DNA of 64,000 nucleotides, taken from Kitasatospora sp. SUK 42 (GTDB taxonomy: Bacteria > Actinomycetota > Actinomycetes > Streptomycetales > Streptomycetaceae). Under the pieces are notes generated by a model. It did not search any database, was not told where the DNA came from, and was given only the letters and a program-made list of their open reading frames with translations. Every line of letters starts with the position of its first letter. Positions within the stretch are counted from its first letter, which is position 1. The stretch lies in contig NZ_LFMD02000007.1 in NCBI RefSeq assembly GCF_015776785.2, positions 616,770 to 680,769 of the forward strand. The letters are read 5' to 3'. Shown in pieces: positions 16,506 through 25,025 of this stretch. Both the position numbers and the translations under genes were made by a program.

Positions 16506-17056
16506 GCGAGGTCTCCATTGACGGGCCGCAGCAGCGCCACGGCCATCTCGACGAGTTCTTCGGGGGTCGGACCCACGTCAAGGACGGCGCCGTTCTCGTC
16601 CGCACCGAGGGGCTCCAAGGTGGCGTACTGGGAGTTGAGCAGCGACGTCGGCATGAAGTGGCCGGTGCGGTGGGAGAGCCGGTCCTCGACCAGGTCGTGG
16701 CCACCGCTGAGGTGCAGGAAGAAGGCGTCCGGGGCGTCCGCGCGCAGGATGTCGCGGTAGCCGTGCTTCAGCGCCGAGCAGGTGACCACGCCGCCGGTTC
16801 CGGCCTCGGCGTGCTCCTTGAGCCACGCGCCGATGGCGCGCAGCCAGGGCTCACGGTCCTGGTCGTCCAGCGGGATGCCGGCGGACATCTTGGCGATGTT
16901 GGCCGGCGGATGGAACTCGTCCGCCTCAGCGAAGGGGAGATCGAGGCGGTCGGCCAGGAGGCGGGCCAGGGTGGTCTTGCCGACACCGGAGACACCCATC
17001 ACCACGATGGTGCGGGGGGCGTCCGGGAGGGCGCGGTTCTCGACGTTGAGAGCCAT
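16502..17056 (-). CDS. gntK: Gluconokinase
   Basis: A 184-residue P-loop kinase that converts gluconate to 6-phosphogluconate, the entry to the pentose phosphate pathway. The Walker A is GVSGVGKTTLARLLADRL (about 21-38), followed by FAEADEFHPPANIAKMSAG and GIPLDDQDREPWL, which are hallmark GntK segments, and VVTCSALKHGYRDILR. Length is normal for bacterial GntK (about 165-190). GGAG lies 8 bases before the ATG. First gene of the gntK-gntP operon, overlapping gntP by GTGA. A -35 TTGAAT / -10 GATAGT promoter lies upstream with a candidate GntR site in its spacer. Confidence 0.95.
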   Translation of the reverse strand: MALNVENRALPDAPRTIVVMGVSGVGKTTLARLLADRLDLPFAEADEFHPPANIAKMSAGIPLDDQDREPWLRAIGAWLKEHAEAGTGGVVTCSALKHGYRDILRADAPDAFFLHLSGGHDLVEDRLSHRTGHFMPTSLLNSQYATLEPLGADENGAVLDVGPTPEELVEMAVALLRPVNGDLA

Positions 17057-17086
17057 GGGGGGTGCTCCTTCGTATTGCAGGCCGCC

Positions 17087-17140
17087 ACTATCGCTTCAAA
17101 GGTATGACGTATTCAAGTGGCGGAAACCAAATCGTCATAC
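17087..17140 (-). promoter_or_regulatory. gntK-gntP promoter with paired operator half-sites
   Basis: On the minus strand, TTGAAT (17111-17116) and GATAGT (17087-17092) are 18 bases apart, a good vegetative promoter about 30 bases before gntK. GTATGACG at 17102-17109 lies in the spacer and its exact inverse CGTCATAC lies upstream at 17133-17140, which suits repression by the divergent FadR-type GntR. Confidence 0.65.
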
Positions 17141-17280
17141 TTTTACTTCCCGGTGCCGCGACGCCCGCAGGCGGGGGGTGGCGTACGGACCCACCGGTGA
17201 GACGGGTCACGGGCCGGGGCGGAGGGGAATGGCCGGAGGGTGGCGCGGGGGTTCGGGCGGAGGGCGTCTACGCTGGGCGG

Positions 17281-17976
17281 ATGGAGATCCAGGGGCTGCC
17301 CGGTCGGGTGCTTGACGAGCTCGGGCCCGCGATCGCGTCGGGGGAGATCCCCGAGGGCGCGGTGCTGCGCGGGGAGGAGCTTGAGGAGCGGTTCGGGGTG
17401 TCCCGGACGGTGGTCCGCGAGGCGGTGCGCGTCCTGGAGGGGATGCGCCTGGTCGCGTCCCGGCGCCGGGTCGGGATCACCGTTCAGCCCAAGTCGCTCT
17501 GGGACGTCTTCGACCCGATGGTGATCCGCTGGCGCCTGGCCGGCTCCGACCGGTCCGCCCAGCTGCGCTCGCTGGGCTCGCTGCGGGTGGCCGTCGAACC
17601 GGCCGCGGCCGCGCTCGCCGCCACCCACGCCAGCGACGACGACCGGCGCGAACTCAGCTCACTGGCCGTGGATCTGACGGTCACTGCGCGGGCGGCCGAC
17701 CTGAAGACCTTCCTCACGCACGACATCGCGTTCCACTCCCTCGTGCTGCGCGCCTCCGGCAACGAGATGTTCGCCCACCTCGGGGACACCGTGGCCGCGG
17801 TGCTCACCGGACGGACCGAGTACCATCTGATGCCCCATCAGCCGGAGTCCTACGCGATCCGGCTGCACCGGGAGGTCGCGGAGGCGATCTGCGCGAAGGA
17901 CCCCGCCCACGCCGAGCAGGCGATGCGCACGATCGTCAAGGGCGCCCTGGACGAGCTCAACCAGCAGTTGGGCTGA
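17281..17976 (+). CDS. gntR: FadR/GntR-family transcriptional regulator of the gluconate operon
   Basis: A 231-residue protein with an N-terminal winged helix (about 10-75: LGPAIASGEIPEGAVLRGEE, RFGVSRTVVREAVRVLEGM) and a C-terminal FCD helical effector domain holding the metal or ligand residues in FLTHDIAFHSLVLRASGNEMF and the late H in LHREVAEAI. It is divergent from gntK-gntP, and homologous regulators repress that operon until gluconate or its phosphate binds. The ATG has only a weak upstream GGAGGG. Stop is at the usual length (about 220-240). The assignment to gluconate rests on context. Confidence 0.9.
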   Translation: MEIQGLPGRVLDELGPAIASGEIPEGAVLRGEELEERFGVSRTVVREAVRVLEGMRLVASRRRVGITVQPKSLWDVFDPMVIRWRLAGSDRSAQLRSLGSLRVAVEPAAAALAATHASDDDRRELSSLAVDLTVTARAADLKTFLTHDIAFHSLVLRASGNEMFAHLGDTVAAVLTGRTEYHLMPHQPESYAIRLHREVAEAICAKDPAHAEQAMRTIVKGALDELNQQLG

Positions 17977-18133
17977 GCCGCCGGCCCGCCCTGCCCGGAT
18001 GACACGATTTGGCGGCAGTTCGGTGGATTCGGACGCATAGTCCGGGTTCGACGGGGCAGAGTGAGGCGAGGGGGCGCGTTTCGCGTGCGCCCGTTCCGTG
18101 TCCGCCTACGAACATGCGCCTGGGGGTCGCCCG

Positions 18134-18577
18134 ATGTCCGTGCCACGCCGCCGTCGCCGACTGCCCGACGAGGTGCGCGCCGCCGCCGTACGGGCGGTGC
18201 TGTGCCTGGCCTTCACCCTGGTGGGCGTGGTCGTCGCGACCTTGGCCTCGTACGCGGGCAGTTGGCTGATGACGCCCGCGCTGCTGGCGATGGGGATCGG
18301 CGTGTTCGGGACGATGTGGTGCCTGCTGGAGATCCTGATCTCCCGCCAGATCGCCGCCCAGCGGATGCGCGGGCCGAACGCCGCGCACCCGATGGCGGGC
18401 AGCCGGGCGCCCGCCGAGCCGCTGGCCGCCCGGCCGCTCCCCCGCCCCGGCGGCGCGCCCCGGCAGCCGTACCCGGGCCAGGCCCCCCACCAGACCGGTC
18501 CGTCGGGCCAGTCGGGCCAGGCCCAGGCGCCCTACCGGCCCCAGCCGCCGCACCAGCCCCAGTTGCCCACCGCCTAG
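18134..18577 (+). CDS. Small membrane protein with a proline/glutamine-rich tail
   Basis: A 147-residue protein I do not recognise. A basic N-terminus (SVPRRRRRLPDEVRAAAVR) leads into two hydrophobic segments, LCLAFTLVGVVVATLASYAG and WLMTPALLAMGIGVFGTMWC (about 20-65). The remainder is a Pro/Gln/Gly-rich, presumably disordered cytoplasmic tail (PHQTGPSGQSGQAQAPYRPQ). The ATG at 18134 follows GGGGG; an in-frame GTG 12 codons upstream is the alternative. It stands alone between gntR and the convergent phosphoesterase. Such proteins are common in streptomycetes, with no known function. Confidence 0.75.
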   Translation: MSVPRRRRRLPDEVRAAAVRAVLCLAFTLVGVVVATLASYAGSWLMTPALLAMGIGVFGTMWCLLEILISRQIAAQRMRGPNAAHPMAGSRAPAEPLAARPLPRPGGAPRQPYPGQAPHQTGPSGQSGQAQAPYRPQPPHQPQLPTA

Positions 18578-18609
18578 GACGGAACGGCCGTAGGCCGGTT
18601 GACGTCGGA

Positions 18610-19368
18610 TCAACCGACCACCCGGTAGTGGGTGGTGAGCCGTCCGTCGCCGTCCAGGACGTGGAAGGCGAGCATCGGCGGGTGGTCGAAGGAGATGCCG
18701 GGCCCGCCCTCGCAGGGGAGGGTGATGGTGGAGACCACGCCCGGCGCGACCAGGAGCGGCAGTCCGGCGAAGGTGGTCGCCGCCGGGGTGTGGGAGTGGC
18801 CGCAGAGCAGCGCGGCGACCCGGGGGTGGCGGCGCAGCACCCGCTCCAGCCGTATCTCCCCGAACTGGCGGATCCCGTCGACCTTCGGGACGTGCAACTC
18901 GGCCGGCGGGTGGTGGAAGGCCACCAGGGCGGGCAACTCGGTGCGGCCTTCGGCGAGTTGAGCGTCCAGCCACTCCAGGGTCGAGTCGTCCAGCAGGCCG
19001 TCGTGCCGGCCCGGGATGGACGAGTCGAGCATCAGCACGTCGGCGCCGGGCAGCCGGTGCAGCCGGTTCACCGGCTGCTCCCCCGGCTCCTCGCCCAGCA
19101 GCACCTCCCGGTACGGCTCCCGGCGGTCGTGGTTGCCGGGGCAGGTGAGCACCGGGTGGCGGGAGGCCAGCACCTCGGCGGCCTGCCGGTACTCCTCGGG
19201 CAGGCCGTGGTCGGCGAGGTCGCCGGTGACCAGCACGGCGCCCAGCGGGCCGGGCAGGGCGTCGAGGTACGCCATCACCTGCTCGGCCCGCTTCCGGGCC
19301 CGCTCGCCGCCGTCCCCGTGGCGGTCCTGACCGAGGTGGATGTCACTGAGGTGCGCGATCGTCAGCAT
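18610..19368 (-). CDS. Calcineurin-like metallophosphoesterase (Icc/CpdA-type)
   Basis: A 252-residue binuclear metallophosphoesterase. All five family motifs are present: HLSDIHLG, TGDLADHG, CPGNHDRREP, AFHHPP and CGHSHTP. The short single-domain layout matches class III cyclic-nucleotide phosphodiesterases (Icc/CpdA) rather than the larger SbcD/Mre11 nucleases, but substrates in this family cannot be told from sequence. The ATG opening MLTIAHLSD was chosen; a GTG three codons upstream is possible, and neither has a clear ribosome site. It follows the SMC-like operon on the same strand, but a perfect 10-bp hairpin separates them, so it is probably an independent gene. Confidence 0.88.
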   Translation of the reverse strand: MLTIAHLSDIHLGQDRHGDGGERARKRAEQVMAYLDALPGPLGAVLVTGDLADHGLPEEYRQAAEVLASRHPVLTCPGNHDRREPYREVLLGEEPGEQPVNRLHRLPGADVLMLDSSIPGRHDGLLDDSTLEWLDAQLAEGRTELPALVAFHHPPAELHVPKVDGIRQFGEIRLERVLRRHPRVAALLCGHSHTPAATTFAGLPLLVAPGVVSTITLPCEGGPGISFDHPPMLAFHVLDGDGRLTTHYRVVG

Positions 19369-19392
19369 GGCGATCACGATAGGGCCAGTCTC

Positions 19393-19427
19393 CGAACTCC
19401 CGCCGTCCGCCCGGAGACGGGAGTTCG
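19393..19427 (-). terminator. Hairpin between the SMC-like operon and the phosphoesterase
   Basis: CGAACTCCCG pairs perfectly with CGGGAGTTCG around a 15-base loop that contains more short complementarity. It lies about 57 bases after the SMC-like stop and 25 before the phosphoesterase start, in the right place to end the upstream operon. Confidence 0.65.
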
Positions 19428-19444
19428 ACGGCAGGCCCCTGACT

Positions 19445-19496
19445 TCAGGACCGCGCGTCAGGACCGCGGTTCAGGACCGCGCGTCAGGACTGCGCG
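19445..19496 (-). repeat. 4 x 13-bp tandem repeat overlapping the SMC-like gene's stop codon
   Basis: Units on the plus strand are TCAGGACCGCGCG, TCAGGACCGCGGT, TCAGGACCGCGCG and TCAGGACTGCGCG. The first minus-strand unit supplies the last codons and the TGA stop of the SMC-like gene; the other three are downstream copies, each again carrying TCCTGA. Confidence 0.9.
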
Positions 19497-22400
19497 GGAA
19501 CCTCCGCCGGGCGCTTGAACATCCGGGTGGCGGTGATCTCGCCGTGGACGGCCGGGCCGTCCGGGTCCTGCGGGGCGGGCAGGCCCGGACGCAGGTGCTC
19601 CTCCACCGAGATGTACTTGAGGCCGGCCCGCAGGTCGGCGTCGTTGCGCAGGCGGATCACCAGCGGGAACTCGGCGAGCGCGGTGGTGTCGAACAGGCCG
19701 GTGGTGTAGATGAGCTGGACGCCGAGCGCGTCGGCCACCGCACGCTGGAGCTCCAGCAGGTAGGTGGCGTTGGCGCGGCCGATCGGGTTGTCGAGGAACA
19801 GCGTGCCCGCGTGCCGCAGCTGGGACTGGCCCCGGTCGTTGGCGCGCAGCGCGGCCATCGTGCAGTAGAGCGCGATGGCGGCGGTGAGCAGCTGGCCGCC
19901 GGAGAAGACGTCGGACATCTGGCCGACGCCGACCCGCTCGGCGCGCAGCACCGCGTCGGGCTTGAGGATCTCGACGCTGACGCCCCTGGGGCCGATCGCC
20001 GCGGCGACCCCGCGCAGCAGCAGGGACATGCCGTCGCGGCGCAGGTCGCTGTTCTTCTTGACGGCGGCGCGGGTGGCCTCGTCGATGACCTCGCCGAGGC
20101 GCTCGACCAGGGTGGCGTGGTCCGGGTCCTCGAAGCGGATCCGCAGGAACTCCTGGCCGGACCACTCCCCCAGGCCCTCGGGCAGCCGGGACAGCCGCTG
20201 GGCGGCGCGCAGGGTGGTGAGCGAGGACTCGACCAGGCCGCGCAGCCGGTCCACGATCGAGCCGCGGTTCCTCTCCAGCTGGGCGAGCTCGTCGGTGAGC
20301 ACCCGCAGCCGGGGCGCGAAGGCGGCGGCCCAGGCGGCGGCGTGCTCGGGCAGCGCGGAGGCGGGCAGTTCGCGGATCTGCTGGCGGGCGGGGGTGCGGA
20401 CGGCCTCGTAGCGGGCGGCGTTGGCGTGCCGGACCAGGGCGTCGGAGGCGTCGCGGACGGCGAGTTCGGCGGAGGACAGCTCGCCCGCGGCCGTCCGCAG
20501 GACCCGGCGGGCCTCGGTGGCGGAGTTGCGGGCCTCGGGCAGCGAGCCGAGGTAGGGCTCGACCGGCTGGCCGTCGTCCTCCTGCTGCTCGCGCAGGCCG
20601 TCGCGCAGCTGGCCGGCCAGCTCGTCGAAGTCGGCGGCGGCGGACTGCGCGGCGTCGAAGGTGCGCTGCAGGTCGGCGTGCGCGGTGCGGGCGGCGTCCA
20701 CGGCCTCACGGCATTCGGCGAGGCGGCTGGTGGCGGTGCGCAGCAGGGCCTGGGCGTGCTCGGGATCGGTGGGGACGAGGTCCTCGGGCAGCTCGGTGTG
20801 CGCCTCGCCGTCGGCGGGGGCGGAGCGTTCGGCCTCGCCGCGCAGGCGGCCGAGCTGTTCGGTGGCGGCGGTGGAGCGGGCCTCGATGGTGGCGACGAGC
20901 TCCTCGGCGCGGGCGGCGGCGGCCTGGCGGGCCGGGCCGTCGGCGCCGTCCGGGCTGCCGAGCAGTTCCTCCGCGCGGGTGCGGACCTTGTTGGTGAGGC
21001 GGTCGAGTTCGGCCGCGGCGGCGGCCTCGTCGCCCTCGGCACGGGCCTGCTCGGCGCGCAGGTCGGCGCCGACGCCGACCTTCTCGTACAGCTGGGAGGC
21101 GGCGCGGTAGGCCTCGCGCAGGGCGGGCAGCGCGGCGGGGGCGGTCTGCTCGGCGGGCTCGTCGGCCTGTTCGGCGGCGGGGATCTCGGCCCGTTCGGCG
21201 CGCAGCGCGCGGCCGGTGCGGCGGGCGTCGTCGGCGGCGCGCTGGGCGGCGCGGCGGTCCTCGTCGCAGGTGCGGGCGCGGTCGGCGCAGACGGCCTGGC
21301 GGCGGTCGCACTCGGCGGCGTCCTCGGCGAGTTCGCGTTGACGGCGGGCCCAGTTGGCGCGCTCGCGCAGCCGGAAGGCGAGGCCGGAGAGGGCGTCGGC
21401 GCGTCGGCGGGCGCGCTGGGCGGCCTCGCGGTGCTCCTCGTGGGCGGAGGCGGCGGCCGCGTGGTCGGTCTCGGCCTCGTCGTGCTCGGCGCGCAGGGTG
21501 GCCAGGGCGGCGGCGGCCTGCTCGGCGTGCTCCCGGGCGGCCTCGGCGGCGGCGGCGAGCTCGGCGAGGGTGCCGGGCGGGCAGCTGGCGTGCCAGGAGG
21601 CGAGGCGGGCGGCGAGGGCGCGGTCGGCGCCGAGGCGGCCGGCGAGTTCGCGGATGTGCTCCTCGCGGGCGGCGGCGCGGGCGCGCAGTTCGCGGCGCTC
21701 GCCGTCGGCGGCGGACTCGTCGTGCATGGCCGGGTTCGGCGGCACCAGGAAGAAGGCGGGCTCGTCGGTGATCGGGGCGATCAGCGAGGCGGCGGCGCCG
21801 ACGGCCACGGTGGAGCGCGGCAGCAGGGCGGCGGCCTGGAGGGCCTCGCGGGCTCGCTCCAGCGAGGCCGGGTCGGTGACGACCACGCCGTCGACGAGTT
21901 CGGGGCGGGCGGCGAGGATCGCCTCGTGGTCGGCCGGGTCGACGGACTGGGCGAGGTAGCGCCAGCCGGGCAGGGCGGGAATGCCGTGCTCGGCGAGGTA
22001 CTCGACGGTCGCCAGCACGTCCGGGCCGGGCGGCAGCAGGCCGCCGTCGCCGAGCGCGGCGAGGATGCGCGAGTCGTCGGCGGCGGCCGTACGGAGGTCG
22101 AAGAGGGTGCGCTCGGCGGTGGCGATGGCCTCGTCGAGGAGTTCGCGCAGGTACTCGGCGTTGCGGTCGAGCACGGTGGGGGTGAGGAAGCCGGCGTCCT
22201 CCTCGGCGCCCTCCTGGTACGGGGTGAGGGAGAGGAGGTCGGCGAGGCGCTGTTCGGTGGCGAGCAGGGCGGCGGTGCGCTGCTCGGCGGCCAGGGCCCG
22301 GGCGGCGGCCTTGCGGGCGTCGCCGGCCCGCTCGGCGCCGAGTTCGGACCGGGAGGTGGCGGCGGAGGCCTCGCGCAGCCGGGCGGCGGAGGCCTCGGCG

Positions 22401-24049
22401 GTGGTCCGGGCCTGGGCGAGGGCCGCGGCGGCGGCCTGCTCGACGTCGGCGGCGTGCAGCGCGGCGCGGGCCGGGTCCACGTCGCCGTCGGCGTCGATGA
22501 AGCCGGCCTCGACGGCGGCGGCGGTCTCCTGCTCGACCTCGGCGAGGCGCTGGCGCAGGTGCTCGGCCTCGCTGCGGGCCTTCTGGGCGGCGGTGGCGGC
22601 CTCGGTGGCGTCGGACTGCGCCTTGGCGCCGTCCTCCTGGAGCTCGCTCGCGCGCTCCTCCTCGGTGTCGGCGCGGGACTCGGCGGCCGTGGCGGCGGCC
22701 TCCAGGGCGCGGGCCAGGGCGCCGGCGGCGCGGGCACGGGCGGCGAGCGCGGGGGCGGCGTCCAGCTCGGCCTCGCGGATGGCGGCGGCGACCCGGGCGA
22801 CCCGGTCGGCGGCGGCGCGCTGGCGCAGCACGGCCTCGGCGGCCTGCCAGGCGGAGTGCAGGGTGCGGGCGTCGATGAGCTCGCGGCGCAGCGCGGCGGC
22901 TTCGGCGGTGGCCGCGGCCAGGCCCAGCGTGGCGTGCCGGTGGGTGAGTTCGTCGGCGATCAGGCCGTGCCGGGTGCGGTCGGCCTCGGCGGCGGTGACG
23001 GCGCTCGCGGCGGCGGCGACCTCGATGGCGAGGTCCTGGGCGCGGTCGCGTTCGGCGGCGGCGCGGGAGGTGAGGGCGTGGGCGAGGCGGCGGGCGCGGC
23101 GCTCGGCGGTGCGGTGGGCCTCGCGGACGCTCTCGCGGGCGGTGGTGGCGTCGACGATGCGTTCCAGCAGGTCCAACGAGCCTGCGGTGAAGTCGCGTTC
23201 GGCGGTGAGTTCGGCCCGCAGGCCGAGCTTGGCGGCGAAGCCGTGCACGAGGTCGGCGAGGCCGTCGGTGTCCCGGGTGTCGGTGACGGCGCGCAGCAGC
23301 AGGTCGGTGAAGTCCTTGTCCTGCTTGACCGCGAAGAGGCCGGCCGCCTCGCCCTCGTCGGCGTTCATCTCGCGCTGGTAGCGGAAGAGTTCGGGGTCGA
23401 GGCCGAGTTCGCCGAGGTGCTCGGTCCAACGGTCGTGCCCGTCCTCGAAGACCAGGTCGAGATGGGGGTGGGCCTTGCCGGCCTCGGTGAGGGCGTCGCG
23501 GAAGCCCTTCATCGTGCGGCGGCGGCCGCGGGCCTTCTGGTCGCCGACCAGGCTGACCCGTTCGGCGACCGGCAGCGAGTCGAGGGTGAGGCCGGGGCCG
23601 GGGCGGAAGGAGTACCAGGTCTCGGCGAACTTGCGCGGGTCCGAGGAGACCTGGCGGCCGCGCCACTCGCTGACCTTGCCGACCACGATCAGCTCGCCGG
23701 TGACGGTGTGCTGCCACTCCAGGGCGACGTGGCCGCAGTCGTCGGCGAGCAGGAACTTGCGCAGCACGCCGGAGCTGGCGCCGCCGAGGGTGTTGCGGTG
23801 GCCGGGGAGCATCACCGAGAAGATCAGCTTGAGCAGGACGGACTTGCCGCCGCCGTTCTCCAGGAAGAGCACGCCGGCCGGGGCGGGGCGGCGGACCGGC
23901 CCCTCGGCGTCCTCGCCGAACAGGCCGATCTGCTGCGGGGCCGGGTCGGCGACGGGCTCGCCGACGCCGCGCAGGTCGAGCACCGTGTCGGCGTAGCGGG
24001 CGCCGGCCGGTCCGATCGAGTAGAGGCGGACCCGGTTGAGCTCGTACAT
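19484..24049 (-). CDS. SMC/MukB-like coiled-coil ATPase (JetC/MksB-type)
   Basis: A 1521-residue SMC-like protein. A Walker A, LFLENGGGKSVLLKLIF (GGGKS about 66-70), lies near the N-terminus. It is followed by a very long Ala/Glu/Arg-rich coiled coil, a globular hinge-like block around residues 640-770 (LLPPGPDVLATVEYLAEHGI, PGWRYLAQSVDPADHEAILA), a second coiled-coil arm, and a C-terminal ABC half with signature VFSGGQLLTAAIAL (about 1381) and Walker B TLFLDNPIGRA (D about 1420). The residue after the Walker B Asp is Asn, not the usual catalytic Glu. Third gene of a kleisin / KITE / SMC operon. Such complexes act in chromosome or plasmid conformation and, with a JetD nuclease, in plasmid defence. 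No nuclease gene is adjacent. GGAGA lies about 9 bases before the ATG. Confidence 0.85.
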   Translation of the reverse strand: MYELNRVRLYSIGPAGARYADTVLDLRGVGEPVADPAPQQIGLFGEDAEGPVRRPAPAGVLFLENGGGKSVLLKLIFSVMLPGHRNTLGGASSGVLRKFLLADDCGHVALEWQHTVTGELIVVGKVSEWRGRQVSSDPRKFAETWYSFRPGPGLTLDSLPVAERVSLVGDQKARGRRRTMKGFRDALTEAGKAHPHLDLVFEDGHDRWTEHLGELGLDPELFRYQREMNADEGEAAGLFAVKQDKDFTDLLLRAVTDTRDTDGLADLVHGFAAKLGLRAELTAERDFTAGSLDLLERIVDATTARESVREAHRTAERRARRLAHALTSRAAAERDRAQDLAIEVAAAASAVTAAEADRTRHGLIADELTHRHATLGLAAATAEAAALRRELIDARTLHSAWQAAEAVLRQRAAADRVARVAAAIREAELDAAPALAARARAAGALARALEAAATAAESRADTEEERASELQEDGAKAQSDATEAATAAQKARSEAEHLRQRLAEVEQETAAAVEAGFIDADGDVDPARAALHAADVEQAAAAALAQARTTAEASAARLREASAATSRSELGAERAGDARKAAARALAAEQRTAALLATEQRLADLLSLTPYQEGAEEDAGFLTPTVLDRNAEYLRELLDEAIATAERTLFDLRTAAADDSRILAALGDGGLLPPGPDVLATVEYLAEHGIPALPGWRYLAQSVDPADHEAILAARPELVDGVVVTDPASLERAREALQAAALLPRSTVAVGAAASLIAPITDEPAFFLVPPNPAMHDESAADGERRELRARAAAREEHIRELAGRLGADRALAARLASWHASCPPGTLAELAAAAEAAREHAEQAAAALATLRAEHDEAETDHAAAASAHEEHREAAQRARRRADALSGLAFRLRERANWARRQRELAEDAAECDRRQAVCADRARTCDEDRRAAQRAADDARRTGRALRAERAEIPAAEQADEPAEQTAPAALPALREAYRAASQLYEKVGVGADLRAEQARAEGDEAAAAAELDRLTNKVRTRAEELLGSPDGADGPARQAAAARAEELVATIEARSTAATEQLGRLRGEAERSAPADGEAHTELPEDLVPTDPEHAQALLRTATSRLAECREAVDAARTAHADLQRTFDAAQSAAADFDELAGQLRDGLREQQEDDGQPVEPYLGSLPEARNSATEARRVLRTAAGELSSAELAVRDASDALVRHANAARYEAVRTPARQQIRELPASALPEHAAAWAAAFAPRLRVLTDELAQLERNRGSIVDRLRGLVESSLTTLRAAQRLSRLPEGLGEWSGQEFLRIRFEDPDHATLVERLGEVIDEATRAAVKKNSDLRRDGMSLLLRGVAAAIGPRGVSVEILKPDAVLRAERVGVGQMSDVFSGGQLLTAAIALYCTMAALRANDRGQSQLRHAGTLFLDNPIGRANATYLLELQRAVADALGVQLIYTTGLFDTTALAEFPLVIRLRNDADLRAGLKYISVEEHLRPGLPAPQDPDGPAVHGEITATRMFKRPAEVPAQS

Positions 24050-24088
24050 GTGCGGCGGTTCTCCGTGGCTTCCGTGACGGGGGGTTGG

Positions 24089-24964
24089 TCAGAGCGAGTG
24101 GAACGGCAGGCCGGCGTCGGCGACCAGCTCGTCGCCGGTGTCCGGCGGCAGCAGGCTGGCGGTGCCGTCGGAGACCGCGACGATGCCGAGGTCGAGCAGT
24201 TCGGCCATCGCGGCGCTGCCGGCCAGGTCGCGGACCTGGAGCTGGTAGCGGGCGGTGGTGCGGTAGGTGCCGCCGGAGTCGTCGGAGACCTTCTGCAGGA
24301 AGCCGGAGTCGACCAGGAACATGACGGCCTTGGCGACGATGCCGATGGTGGAGCCGGAGAGCCGGCGGGCGTCCTTGGTGGCCCCGGTGGCGGTGCGCCG
24401 GGCCCAGACCCGCCAGGCGGCCTCCAGGCCGGGGGCGTCGGAGGCCGGGTCGGTGTTGGCGCCCTCGGCGTCGGCCTGCTCCTCCAGGCGGCGGCAGGCC
24501 TGGCGGACGAAGGAGTCGACGCCGTTGACGGTAATCCGGCCGAGGTAGCCGTCGTCGGCGAGGTCCTCGGGGCGGGGGAAGGCCATCGCGGCGACGGCGA
24601 GGTGGGCCAGGCCGTGGAGGAAGCGGTCGGTGGTCTCGGAGGCGGCGCGGCGGGAGTAGTCGCCCATCCGGACGGCGAACAGCGAGTCCTCGGCGGCGGC
24701 GACGGCCATGCCGGCCCGCGGCGAGACCTCCAGGACGACCAAGCCCATGCCGGTGGCGATGGCGTCGGCGAGGCGGGCGAACGGGGGGTCCTCGCGGTGG
24801 CGGCGGACGAGTTCGGCGTACTCGGCGTCACGGGCGGGCAGCAGCTTGGCCTGGAGACCGAAGGAGACCAGCCGGGCGGCGTCGGCGACGTCGGCCGGGG
24901 TGATCGGCGCGGGGGCCGCGGGTTCGGTCTCGGCCGCCCAGGACGTGTCGTGGTGGGTCGTCAC
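24089..24964 (-). CDS. KITE-like (MukE/MksE/JetB-type) subunit of the SMC operon
   Basis: A 291-residue protein of no single recognisable enzyme motif. By position and shape it fits the KITE partner that binds the kleisin. It has an N-terminal acidic/Pro-rich tail (about 1-20), a helical winged-helix region beginning ITPADVADAARLVSFGLQAK, and a second winged-helix-like segment near residues 205-270 (RLSGSTIGIVAKAVMFLVDS, GTYRTTARYQLQVRDLAGS). GTG start with GAGGAG 8 bases before it. It lies 61 bases after the kleisin-like gene and 39 before the SMC-like gene, all in one direction, so the three are very likely one operon. The functional label is inference from gene order. Confidence 0.65.
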   Translation of the reverse strand: MTTHHDTSWAAETEPAAPAPITPADVADAARLVSFGLQAKLLPARDAEYAELVRRHREDPPFARLADAIATGMGLVVLEVSPRAGMAVAAAEDSLFAVRMGDYSRRAASETTDRFLHGLAHLAVAAMAFPRPEDLADDGYLGRITVNGVDSFVRQACRRLEEQADAEGANTDPASDAPGLEAAWRVWARRTATGATKDARRLSGSTIGIVAKAVMFLVDSGFLQKVSDDSGGTYRTTARYQLQVRDLAGSAAMAELLDLGIVAVSDGTASLLPPDTGDELVADAGLPFHSL

Positions 24965-25025
24965 GGGCGGTGCTCCTCGGGGGTGGCGCGGTGGGTGCGG
25001 TTCGTCAAGGTGGTGTTCCGGGCGG

